Shown here piece by piece: positions 46,601 to 57,378 of a DNA stretch of 64,000 nt. The notes below the pieces were generated by a model. It searched no databases. It was not told the DNA's origin and saw only the letters and a list, made by a program, of their open reading frames with translations. The stretch comes from Sphagnum magellanicum (taxonomy: Eukaryota; Streptophyta; Sphagnopsida; Sphagnales; Sphagnaceae): positions 18,972,001 through 19,036,000 of the forward strand of contig CM038915.1 of NCBI GenBank assembly GCA_021904315.1. Direction: 5' to 3'. The number at the start of each line of letters is the position of its first letter. Positions within the stretch are counted from its first letter, which is position 1. The translations under genes and the position numbers were made by a program.

Positions 46601-47280
46601 CAATAATAGGCTGACAATTTTCTAAAAAACTTGAAAAAATCAAAAACATTTCAATTAATGGTGAAGCTGTACATGTACTACAATACATAGAACATACATG
46701 GAGTAAATCCATGGGTCACACAAAAGGCAAGGGAATCGAATCATCATAAATATGTACAAATATAATACCGAGATATGTATGTACATACATACATACATAC
46801 ATGCATGCATATGTTGCCCTTCTTTATTATATGTAATGGGGTTCATCAAAATATTAAAATAAAAATTCTAAAAACTAAAAATAAATAAATATTTTGAAAG
46901 GGCAAATCATGGCCTATGCACAACTCTTTCTAAATAGAATTATTTGCAATAGTGTCCACGTCTTTTGCTAATAAGAGGGATATTCTTTGTATATATATAT
47001 ATGAAGTCTAGCATGTGGAGTTATAGTTATAAAATGCATTTCAAATTGCTTACTTGTGTAGAAGGATATGTGTTCACAAGAGGTTGAACTATTTTTATTT
47101 TTATTTTTATTTTTTCAACCCCACCCTAACACACTTTGAAAGATTTAGGGTTTATTTAACCCAAATGGAAGTGCAAATTTTTTTGAGAGTTTTAGTAGCC
47201 AGAAATTTTGGCAAAAATGTAAGAAAAATCACCAGATTTCCATATTGAGTTTGTAGCCAAATCTGGCTAAATCTTCCTGT
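43691..47280. other. Gene-free stretch with microsatellites
   Basis: (AAT)n at 44120-44152, (AC)n at 44656-44675, telomere-like CCCTAAA words at 45060-45090, (TAA)n at 45129-45153, (ACAT)n at 46783-46803. The piece 44650-44845 resembles 3440-3625. Short words such as CCAAATTTGGCTACA recur at 2089, 45391 and 46309, suggesting pieces of one old repeat. A 162-codon minus ORF at 45750-46238 has no recognisable domain. Confidence 0.45.
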
Positions 47281-48776
47281 GGATGATTGCCACTTTTGCT
47301 ACATCACAAAATTAAACCCCTCGCCAAAAAAAGAAAAAAAATAGAGGAAATAAAAAAGCCTGCCCAACACTGGCAGCCAGCCTGCTTGCTTGCCTGCTTG
47401 CTTCCCTCCCTCCCTGCCTGGCTGCTGCTGCTGCTGCTGCTGTGCTGCTGCTATGGTTGCAGCTGCATGATCATGATCATCATCTTTTGCACTGTTCTGA
47501 TGCACGGCCACGTCCTTGCAGCACCTTCCTTCCTTGGCTGCTACCCATTTGCACCACATGTGCATTCATTGCTAGCTCCACTCACATGAGAGACAGACAG
47601 ACAGACAGACAGAGAGGGAGGGAGAGAGAGAGAGAGAGAGAGCTGAAACAACAACAACAAATCTCATCAACGTATGTAGTCCTCCACTTCAGCTGTTAAT
47701 TCTCTATTGCTTTCCTTTACTGCTGCTGCTGCTGTTGTATCTCTTCTTCTTCTTCTTCTTCTTCTGTTTTGGGTCTTTTTTTTGGGGCTTTTTAACTTTG
47801 GCTTTCCAGTTGCTCTTATTTGAGTTTTGAGGAACTCGATCCTTGCCTGCTGCAGACGTCAGACTTCTTACAAGTGGTTCAAGAGCATCAGCATCACTCA
47901 CAAAGCGCAAAAACCAAACAGAGGTGCAGAGTCTTTATTATTAATCCTTTTTTTTTTCTTTTTTTTCCTTCTCTTTTGTTTCTTGGCTTCTACTGCTGCA
48001 GCATCAGATCCGAAACCCCCCAGCTCTTAGAAATAAATGTTGTTGCTTTCTGCCGCTTGTATCATCAGGTATTAGCAAAACTGCAAACGGAGATGTTATA
48101 CCTTGCAATGTACATAAGGAGGAATACAGATCAAAGAATAGAACTGCAATATTAGTGCAATATATATTTTGCACTACTACTGGCAGCTCCTTGTTGTTGT
48201 TTCTCCTCCTCCTCCTTCTTCTTCCTTCTTCCTGGTGAGCTGCATGTCCTCCAGGCATACTAGAGCTTCTTTCTTGTGAGCTCTGATCTCTCGTCCTCCT
48301 CATACTAGAACCCTACCTACCCAAACAATCATCTTCTTTGTGCAACTTCTTCATGTGCTCTGATGATCTCTCTACTTTCTCCTCATATAAGTCTTGATCA
48401 ACCCACTGCAAGCAACTATCATCTTAATTCTTCATGCAACTTCTTCATGTGCACTGATGATCTCTCAGCTAGTTCCTCTTCAACCCACCACAAGCAATAA
48501 TCATCTTCAGCTTCATGTAACTTGCATCAGTAGTGATGGTGCCTTGTGCTTCAGTATCGAAGTCTGAAATGACAAGATCTGACTGCAATGCACACTGAGC
48601 AATGCTTAGGTTGCATTCTTTGCATTGGGTTTCTTGCTTGAGAACTGCATTGTATTAGCTGGAAACAATTGTGTGCATGGTGGGTAAATTCTATCAGGAG
48701 TTTAATATTGAGATGTTATGTAGATCTATTGCTGCAGCTCTGACATCCATGATGAAAAATATGGGATGTTTTATAA
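47281..48776 (+). other. Upstream region / probable leader of the phytocyanin gene with microsatellites
   Basis: CTG-rich (47420-47450), GACA/GA (47587-47642), CTG (47722-47737) and CTT (47743-47765) tracts are present. T- and CT-rich sequence up to the start codon could be a long leader, possibly with an intron. No ORF here is convincing. Confidence 0.35.
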
Positions 48777-49051
48777 ATGGCAGGTTTGAGAGACATCATG
48801 GCGGTGGTTGCTTCTTCTGCTGCTGCAATGTTAAGGTTTAATTGCAGCAGTTTGGTGCGACTACATTTATGCCTAATTGCAAGTGTCATCCTTTTGATTG
48901 CTCAACAATCAAGTGCCAAAACAGTCAACGTGGGTGGTGCTTTGGGATGGACTGATTTCGACACTGCCATATCTGCTGCACCAAACTATGAGAAATGGTC
49001 ATCTACAAACAGCATCAATGTCGGTGATGTCTTAGGTCAGTTATACTCAGC

Positions 49052-49084
<33 letters not shown>

Positions 49085-50994
49085 TATCATCTCAGAGCTA
49101 TTAATTCCATACACCAAACTTTCAATAGCTTGAAACAAACAATAAATTCACAGATTATGATTAAGAATAGGTTAAGTATCTAACAAGCATGACTACTAAA
49201 TCTCCTCTTTTTTCACCTGCCCATGGAGCACACCTACTGACACCTTCCTGAAGGAAGAAAAATTAGTTGCTTCCTAAGCCAAGTTGAGAACAAACTTAGT
49301 TGTCCAAAGTGGAAGCTTCTTCGGTGCTAGAAGTTGTCTCATAATTGTGAAATGACTGAATAATATGGTTAAGCTCCCAAACATAGTATTGTGAATTTTG
49401 GGTCTATTGATTTTGATCTGATACAACACACTGTGTGCACATTGGCCATAACTCATAGTGAGGCTTTATTGACTTCAATAGCCTGCTTCAGTTAGCCATT
49501 GTTCACCATGAACTTTGATCTTGCAGTGGCATCTTGCCAAGTTGCTTTCAAAGTCTTATGATGGAATTTTCTGTCCAATCTCAATAGATATAGAAATTAC
49601 AAATTCATTGACAAATATTCTAAGAACAGATAAATTGTCAATTCTTAGATCTGATGATATTTGTGCTGTTTAAATGCCATCAACATAGATGAACATATAG
49701 GAAAAAATGTCAACCAATTTGTTGATTTCATTATCCTGTCATTTCTTGTACGAGGAATTTGAAGAATTTGAAATGAAATTTTACAAATGTTATGTTATTT
49801 TTTTGTGTCTATTTGTAAAACTGATTCTCTGACACTAACTGGCGTTTTGTCATGATGTTGTGACAGTTTTCTCATTTCCAGCAGGCTTCCAGAATGTCTA
49901 CTTGATGCCAGCAAAATCAGCTCATGACAGCTGTGATTTCTCAGAAGCCACTGAACTTGATGCAGGAAATGCTGGCACCTATGCTGTAAGACTTGTTGCC
50001 CCTCTGTGTGTCCTGCAAGATACATGTTTCCTGGTGCTATGATTCGCTATATAAGCAGCAGCAGATTATATCAATCAGAAATTCTGTGGAGATCATCACA
50101 AAAGTGCAATATCATGCATCAAAATCAAGCCAAAAGGCATCAACCCACAAGTGGTATTTTTGGTTTTCTGGCAAAATCAAGAGCTTTGTGAAGTCATCAT
50201 TGGGTCCTCATTGGGTGAATGAAAGTGTAATGAGAATTGTCTGTTTGGGGGGTGGGTTGTTGGGAGGGGAATATGTGCAGTGGAGGGCAACAAAAGAGGG
50301 TACATACTATTTCTCCTCCAACAAACTTGTGGAGGGTCTAGGAACACATTGCAAAGCAGGTCAGAAATTGGCCATCACGGTGACTACTACCACAACAATT
50401 TCAAAAAGTACAAAGGAGCTCAAACCTGAGAGTTACTTTGGGCAGAGATTCACTCGTTCAATGATTGAGAGCCTTGCCACAGCTCCTGCAGTTGCTCCTG
50501 TTTCACCTCCAGCTCCTGTACCTGTGGGAGCTCCAGTCCCTGTGGTTGCACCCCCTGTGGTTGCACCAGTTGCTGCACCAGTCCTGACCCCAACCCCAAC
50601 TCCCAGCACATCACTACCACTGGTCAGCCCTCCAGCACCTCCTACCGGACCAGCCCCTGCACCTGCATCCCCTCCTGGACATGTATGCCTTCTTCTTCTC
50701 ACTTCATCATCAACCTTAAACCCTTAACCCTAGAAACCCACCTTCAAAATGTGTTGTTTTGGAGTTTTTCTGAGATGCAACAACATCAATACGTCTCCTT
50801 TATGTTTTGTCATGTAAATAACACTTCTGATTCATTCATGATGCTTATAATTACCTTACGGTGAGACTCGTCTTTTGATTGTTTTGACCCAATGTGTTGT
50901 TGCTCTTTGACAGAACGCTGGAGCAAAAGTGAGTACACCAGCAGGGGCAGGGATTTTCACAGCTACTTTGGCTCTTGTGGCACTTTGCTTGTGA
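48777..50994 (+). CDS. Phytocyanin / early nodulin-like GPI-anchored protein (four exons)
   Basis: Exons 48777-49035, 49867-49985, 50281-50682 and 50914-50994 give 286 aa with consistent phases. Phytocyanins are apoplastic cupredoxin-fold proteins. Order: signal peptide with LCLIASVILLIAQQSSA (about residues 31-47), plastocyanin-like domain from KTVNVGGALGWTDF to THCKAGQKLAITV, a Pro/Ala/Val-rich arabinogalactan-like region (about residues 184-255), and a C-terminal hydrophobic tail typical of a GPI-anchor signal, encoded by its own exon. The disulfide cysteines (HDSC and THC) are kept. The first copper His (normally H-N-V) is Gln in FQNVY, and the copper Cys before GTHC is Ser in YYFSSN. It probably cannot bind copper in the blue-copper way, as in early nodulin-like proteins. 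A (CATCAT)n tract follows exon 1. Confidence 0.85.
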
Positions 50995-50999
50995 ACACA

Positions 51000-53669
51000 A
51001 GATATCCGGTAAGATATTTGAGCTTCATGTTTTGCTGCCAAACATGGTCATCATTGTGACCTGCTTTCAGAAACACACACACACACACACACACACAGAT
51101 TGAGGAGGATTCTATGCATCATTTTATGGACAATTTTGTTTCAGTCCCAAAGTTGGGTAACTTTCCTTTGTAATGTCAGTATTGTTATAAAACTGTGCAC
51201 ATTTTGAAAGGGCAAAATTTGCTTCATATGTTTTGCCAGTTTAGAAAATATTATGTTTGCGCCACTGTATCTCGTTCATGCTCTATTTCACAAGCGCATC
51301 TATTTCGCAAGCGCATATGTGATCATCACCCCTCTCCACCCCTCTCTGCAAGTCCACCAACATAGCTTGTAGGTCTTATTCTCCCTTTTAATCAATTAAT
51401 TCTCACTTGGAATCAGCAGCACGGATGCTGATGCTGATTCAGTAGATGTAATTGGCAGGTCTCACCAACTCTGTACCTTGTGTTGCATAATTCTCACATA
51501 AGACCTAGCAGACGGTAATGTCAGGAAGTCAAGTAGGCAGGATTTGGTAGATTCCAGCTCCTAGCAAGCTCAGCAGCTAAACCCTTCCTGCTCTCTACTA
51601 TTACAGAACTAGTTGTCATGGATCATTTTTTAACTTGCCAGTGCAGATTAAGAACCATAATGGGTTTGAGGCAGCCGATTGCAATCTTGTAATAGTTTGG
51701 TCTGGCACACAAATGTATAATATACATGATATAAAATTGATTTATGATTTTAAAATGTATTTATATTTAAAATGCAGTGTTAAATGAGATACCCAAAAAC
51801 TATTACTAATGGTATTGGAACTTAGCGTTAAAATCAGGCAATTAAAAAAAAAATTTCTAAAATCTAGCAAATGCAGGTTATCTTTTACATGAAAAATCCT
51901 TTGCATAGGTCAAAATCATATTTTCCAGCTTGGATTTTGGCAAATTTTCGCCAATAAAAAGAACACTCATGTAACCCATGTTTGTAAAGTATTCCTTTCT
52001 AAGTGCTAAAGTATTCAACATTCTCGTTCAAGTACTTGCCAACATGTGTGCATTCTGTTGAGTCCAAATGCGTTGTCTTCAGTAAAAGATCTAGATCTAG
52101 TCTTAAGTGGGGCTTTGATTTCTTGCAAAGGGCTTTAGGGTATCATGATAATTGCCAGGCTTCACAAGGAAAACAAGGCATCACAAACACATTGGCCCTG
52201 CCAATAGATAAGATGTTGTACATCTTGTTTTGACTAGTTGTGTGCAAGTGTGGATTTTACAGCGATTAACAAATGGAGCTCTTTGGCCAACTTTGCTTTG
52301 CCTATACATTTAAAATGGTGGCATACCATTGTATCAATAAATTTCTGCTTCCCTAATATATGGTTTAATAAGAATTACAACAATTGATGTAATTATGCTA
52401 TTTTGGCAAGTTTGCAAGGTGGCCATTCTTAAAAATCTATCATGGTTTTTTTATATGTTTAGGGGTGAAGTTTTAGTCCTCCTTCGCCTCTACTATTAAA
52501 GATCTCACATTACAAGCCAAGCCATTGTGGGATTAAGGAATGTCCAAATCAACTATGGAGAAATGCCAGACCTTCATGATTTGTTTTTTTAAGATCTCAC
52601 ACAATTGGTACCGTTTTTCTTTTAAAATCAAAAAATCATGATAGAAAACCAAAATCCTTTCCTTTTCAACACACTTGGATTTGAAACTCATTGTTCAAAC
52701 TCTTTGGTGCTACATTCATATTCTTCCTTTGCTTGAGCTCTTTGACATTGGTTTGTGATATAGAACAAACATAGCATTCCAAGATCTTACATAATTGGTA
52801 CCATTTTTCTTCTCAAATCAAAAAATCATGATAAAAAACTAGAATCGTGAAATGTGAGATTTAAAAATGTGAAAAGAATGAAAATTTAAAAAATGGAAAA
52901 AAAAATTGTTTGATAACTAACTTAGGCACTATATTGGCTAATTCGCAATAAGGTTTTGCAAAAACCGACCCTTATGCATACCAATCAGTTCTTATGTGTT
53001 GAAGAAAAAGATTGATACCTTTATTAGTTGATTATTCCAACAAGTTATACCAGTTGGATCTCAAAAATTTTGAAAAAAATTAATATTTGATACATGTGTG
53101 TAAGTGGAAAAATGATTTTTTAAAATAATCAACTCCATGCATATTGAAAAAAATAAAAAATTGACCAACATTAGTAATTACTTATTTTCTACCTATTTAT
53201 TTATATATGAAACTTATTTTGTGCATAATTGGTTAAAATAACCACCCATTACCAAACACATACTTATCATCAAATATTTCACAATATTTACATCATTCCA
53301 TAATTAAACTGAATCATTTTTGTGTCATTAGAGGTGCAAATTGGAGGGCTACAAATGTTTTTCCAGCATTAGAAGTAAAGAAGCAATGAAGAAAACACAA
53401 GAAAAGCATGAATGCTACTTTGCTTCTTGAAAAAATAACTTTATATTTTTAGCCATATTTTTTTTCATTTTTAGTGTTTTAGAATTTGATGGGTGTGCCA
53501 ATTAAAGCTTTACAAAAAATAATTATCTTCTAGAGGCAAAGAATTAACAAATATTTTAAGTTTAAATTTTTTATTTGTTTTAATTCACCCATCATCAAAC
53601 ATTAAACATATTTACATGAAACATGAAAGCTTAAGAAGAAGGAAGATTTTTAGACTCCACTTCCATAAG
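51000..53669. other. Gene-free AT-rich stretch
   Basis: A (CA)n tract lies at 51071-51098. About 51838-51975 resembles 2165-2320. A diverged direct duplication lies at 52585-52650 and 52782-52845. No gene is recognised. Confidence 0.45.
52575..52860. repeat. Direct duplication, ~195-bp spacing
   Basis: AAGATCTCACACAATTGGTA at 52592 and AAGATCTTACATAATTGGTA at 52781 are each followed by CC-TTTTTCTT and AAATCAAAAAATCATGATA. Two diverged copies; non-coding. Confidence 0.6.
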
Positions 53670-53676
53670 GGTAGGA

Positions 53677-56202
53677 ATCTTATGGGTTTGTATGTATAAT
53701 TGCGGTATTATACCCGTGGTATTATACCATCGTATTATACAGCTCTCTCAAACCAAATGAATATTATACAGTCTGAATGAGTCCATTACGGAGTCCAAAT
53801 GAGTCCGACGTGGAGTCCATGGAGTTCAGACTTCAAGGTTGCTGGCTTGCTACAAAGTGTGAGATTTCAGATTTGTCATTGTCTATTCGAAATGGGGAAG
53901 CCAAAAGATGCTATTTGGGAGAAGTTCGGAGCTTGTTACAGGCAGGGTGATGCCAGGTCAATGTACTGCAAGTGTTCCTCTTGCAACGAACCGGTGATTG
54001 CGGCAGTGGGTCGCATGCGCGATCACTATGCTGGCTGTAAGAAGCGGCCGCGGTCAATAGGCCAGTTAGAAGCTGGGTTCCAGCCATCTCGAAAGAAGAT
54101 GGTACCATTAACCGTTAGTTCATCGGCCCCCACCAGCAGCAACCAGAGCAAGTCAGTGTCCCCGAATGATTCCGAGGACGATTTCTTCTCTGGTGGTCGG
54201 AAGCATTTTGATTTCTTGAAGAAGGACGAACAGCAGAAGCTCGATACACTATTTACACGTGTTGTTCACCGCACGGCTATGCCATTTGCTGCATTTGAGC
54301 ATCCGACATGGAAGCTGTTCTTTAAATCGCTTCATGGCTGCTTTCAACTTCCTTCTACAGAAGCTATTGGTGGTCAATTGATGCGAAATGAATACTTATA
54401 TGTAATGAACGATGTTCTTCTCGCACTGAGCAAGATGTCGCTGATCTGCCTTACCTTGGATGGCGCCACGAATGTGCAGGGCAAAAAGGTGATCAACTTG
54501 ATGGCTTGTTCACCAATTGCAATGTTCTTGGAACATTTTACAATGGAACTGCATAGAGAGAGTGCAATGAATCTGTTGGAAAAGGTTTTGGACTGCAAGC
54601 TGCGCCTTTTGGGAAATATTTGTAAGCCGGCTCCTGGTTTCGTCTTATCAAGGAACATCGAAAGGATTGCAGATCTAGACAACGATGTTGAAGTCGTAGA
54701 ACAACAGGGTGAAGAAAGGCTGCCCTGCACCAAGAATGAACACTTTGTTAATCCACCGATGTTCTGCTTTTGCAGCGATTCACCAGGCGTCATGGTTAAG
54801 CTGCGCAAGGAATGTCTTAAGTCGAACGAGTTCATGTTTACGTACGGCTGTGCACCCCATGCGATCCACAACCTTTGCATGGATTTGTGCAAACACTTTC
54901 CAGGAGTGAATCGGGTTTTAAAACAGATCATGTTAATGGTCAAGACGTTCAAGTCGTCCCATCTTTTGTTAAAGTTGTTCGACAAGCTCTGCATTGAGAA
55001 ATATCGGAAGACGTACGTGTTCATTCTCTTTACGAAGACCCGATGGGGTACTGTCTACTACGCCGCTCAACGTGCCAACACTGTCAAATCGGCATGTGCA
55101 TCGTTGCCAAGCGAAATTCTTAACGTCGATTATGACATTGATATATCCGACAAACTGAAAGCTTTGTTTACAGATCAGTCTTATTGGAAGGGCGTGTCTG
55201 CGATGGAGGCACTTTTTAAGACGATCTGCTCATGTTTAACATATTTGGAAGGAGACGAAGCGACATTTTCTGTTGTGTATGCCTGTTTCGTGGCGATCAA
55301 GTTCCACATTAAGACGCTGAATTCCGTTGTCAAGGACGCATTGGATTTGACTGTAAATGATATCGAACAGATTGTGACGATGATTCACCACCGCTTCTTG
55401 ACAATTTACACGGAGGCCCATGCTCTAGCATTTGCTACTGATCCATTATTCACCTCCATGCGCACTAGGATCGCGGCGAAGTTCAGCCAAGAGTTCTTGC
55501 AATTGGGGAAGTCTTCAATCAACTAGCAGTCAAAGGCCGCAATCAGTCGTCTTGCGAATGGCAACGACGACCTCCGGCGAAAACTCTTTAGCAAGTTCGC
55601 CACGTTTATTGTGCGCCCGATGGACAAAGATGATGATTTCAGTGACATCACCTTCAAGCCGTCTAAATTGTGGACCTTATCTGACGATCATTACTACGGT
55701 GCCATCAACGGTCGCCTATCTGCATTGCACAAGAATCCGACAAGGGCAAGCGGGGGTGAGCGCAATCACAAGGCAGCCAAACGCGTTCATAGTCGCTCAT
55801 GAGCTCGGTTGGGCAAGCACAAGATGGAGACCAGGACCGCCATTCTGTTCAATTCGGAACAGCTCAATCGTCAAATCACTTCAACAAGGGATACAAAGTT
55901 CTGCAAGTGGCTGCACCAGCTCTGCCCTGATAGCGGATATGAATCTGAACATGAAATGGACCCTGTCGACGAGGATGAGGATGCTGTTGGTGGTAGCGTT
56001 GATGAATTTGATCGTGTTAACATATCCGAGGGCGTAGACGGCATGCATGACGAGGATATCTTCAAGGCCGAGGAGGTGATGGACGAGGCGTCGAGGGTAA
56101 CATCTACGAATGAAGTGGACGGTGGACCTTTGAGTGTTGTATAATACATTATACGGTATTATACAGCGCAGTCCGCGAAGAATCCAATTACACAGATCCA
56201 TA
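53677..56202 (+). mobile_element. hAT/DUF659-type transposon, ~2.5 kb
   Basis: A single transposase frame is framed by clusters of the 9-mer GTATTATAC: on the left near 53704, 53719 and 53730, plus a variant at 53762; on the right near 56140-56165 in both orientations. Just outside, GGTAGGA occurs at 53670-53676 and 56203-56209, a possible 7-bp target duplication (hAT elements usually make 8 bp). The inferred ends (CTTATGGGTTTGTA on the left; inverted, TATGGATCTGTG on the right) are only partly alike, so the exact boundaries are uncertain. The left leader also repeats GAGTCC about five times at 53778-53822. Confidence 0.6.
53892..56144 (+). pseudogene. hAT/DUF659 transposase, one frame with two in-frame stops
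   Basis: Starting at MGKPKDAIWEKFG, the frame runs 751 codons with TAG at 55524-55526 and TGA at 55800-55802 and no frameshift. Order: BED-type zinc finger (CKCSSC ... MRDHYAGC), DUF659-like core with the first acidic residue in LTLDGATNVQGKKVINLMA, the second in FCSDSPGVMV, YGCAPHAIHNLCMDLCK, TKTRWGTVYYAAQRA, and a C-terminal dimerisation-like block with LHKNPTRASGGERNHKAAKR, then an acidic tail. The reading upstream of 53892 is open but probably not used. Both stops fit single C-to-T changes. The codon use and higher G+C look unlike the surroundings. The GGER-type C-terminal block reminds me of oomycete proteins; this must be tested by search. Confidence 0.75.
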
Positions 56203-56209
56203 GGTAGGA

Positions 56210-57378
56210 TAAAGTGAAAATAAAGAAGAACCATTGACAATAGTACTAAAGGTTTTACTACAATATGGGTGGTGATGGTAATGGTAGTAACAACTTTGCT
56301 GCCATTACTACCATTACTTCCTTGTGCTCACTAGTTAGTGCCATGCAAAAGGAGGAGAAAGAGAATGACAAACAAAGAGGGACAAATAGAGACAAAAAGA
56401 AAAAAATTATAGATGGGGGGGCCTTCAAAAAATAGGGAAAAAGGGTTCTAATTCCATTTCAATATAAAGAGGCCTTGTTGGTAGTCTAGTTATAGCTCCA
56501 TTAGGGGGATTGGTTGTAAATCTACTTTCTAGATTTTCATGGTGTGGTGGGACATATGAGAGCAATCACTTTTTGTAGCAAAGGAAGAGGATAATGACGA
56601 CAATAGCACTAACATCAAAGGGCAACAAAACAACAAAGGTGAAAAAGCTAAGGGGATATGGGTTTTGTGTTTTTACTTTTCTTTTGTTTGGGTTTTGTTT
56701 TGTGGTGGGTCCTCTTTTTTATGCTTTCTTCAAGCTTATAAAATTTTTTATCACCAAGAATTTAGTCATTACCTACAAATTAAGCATAATAGAAAAAATT
56801 TATTACAAAGAAAAAAACTTCGCCATAATCTTGGTTTTTCTTAGTTTTTGTCATAGTCCCTGAAAATTAACAAAGGAAGAAGAATAAATATAAATAAATA
56901 AAAATGCATTATAAATGTGATCATGTCAATACTTAATGACTAGTCATTCACCAATAATATGTTTTTTAAGATTTATTTCTTTTAAAGCAAATGATTGAGC
57001 CTAAGATGTTTTGTTGATATTGAAATTGGGCGTTACATTAGTTGGAATCCAAATAACAACATATTGGAAGTTTTTAGGCCCTTACTTTTTGCACAATAGT
57101 TTTTTTTAAAAAAATGTATAAGTTGTGTTAAACCTAATAAGTAAAGATGATGATGTCGAAAGTTATGGTAAATTTAAAATTCAATTATCTTTTGAAATAG
57201 GACTTATTTGTTTGTGACAATTCATTATTTTTTTTCCATTTGATCTATTTAGTCAAATGAGGTTTTCCTTTCGTTTTGTTTAGTATTATGTGATTAGCTT
57301 TGAAGATTTAGGATTACCTTGTAACGATAAATAATATTTAGAAAGTGGGGCCCATGTTCATAATAGACCTCCTACCTC
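56210..57378. other. Gene-free AT-rich stretch
   Basis: No ORF with recognisable content. A hydrophobic 89-codon frame at 56594-56863 has low-complexity composition and no context. Confidence 0.4.

Noticed and set aside
47287-47589. ORFs with poly-Leu or poly-Gln runs
   Set aside because: Produced by CTG and GA microsatellites upstream of the phytocyanin gene.
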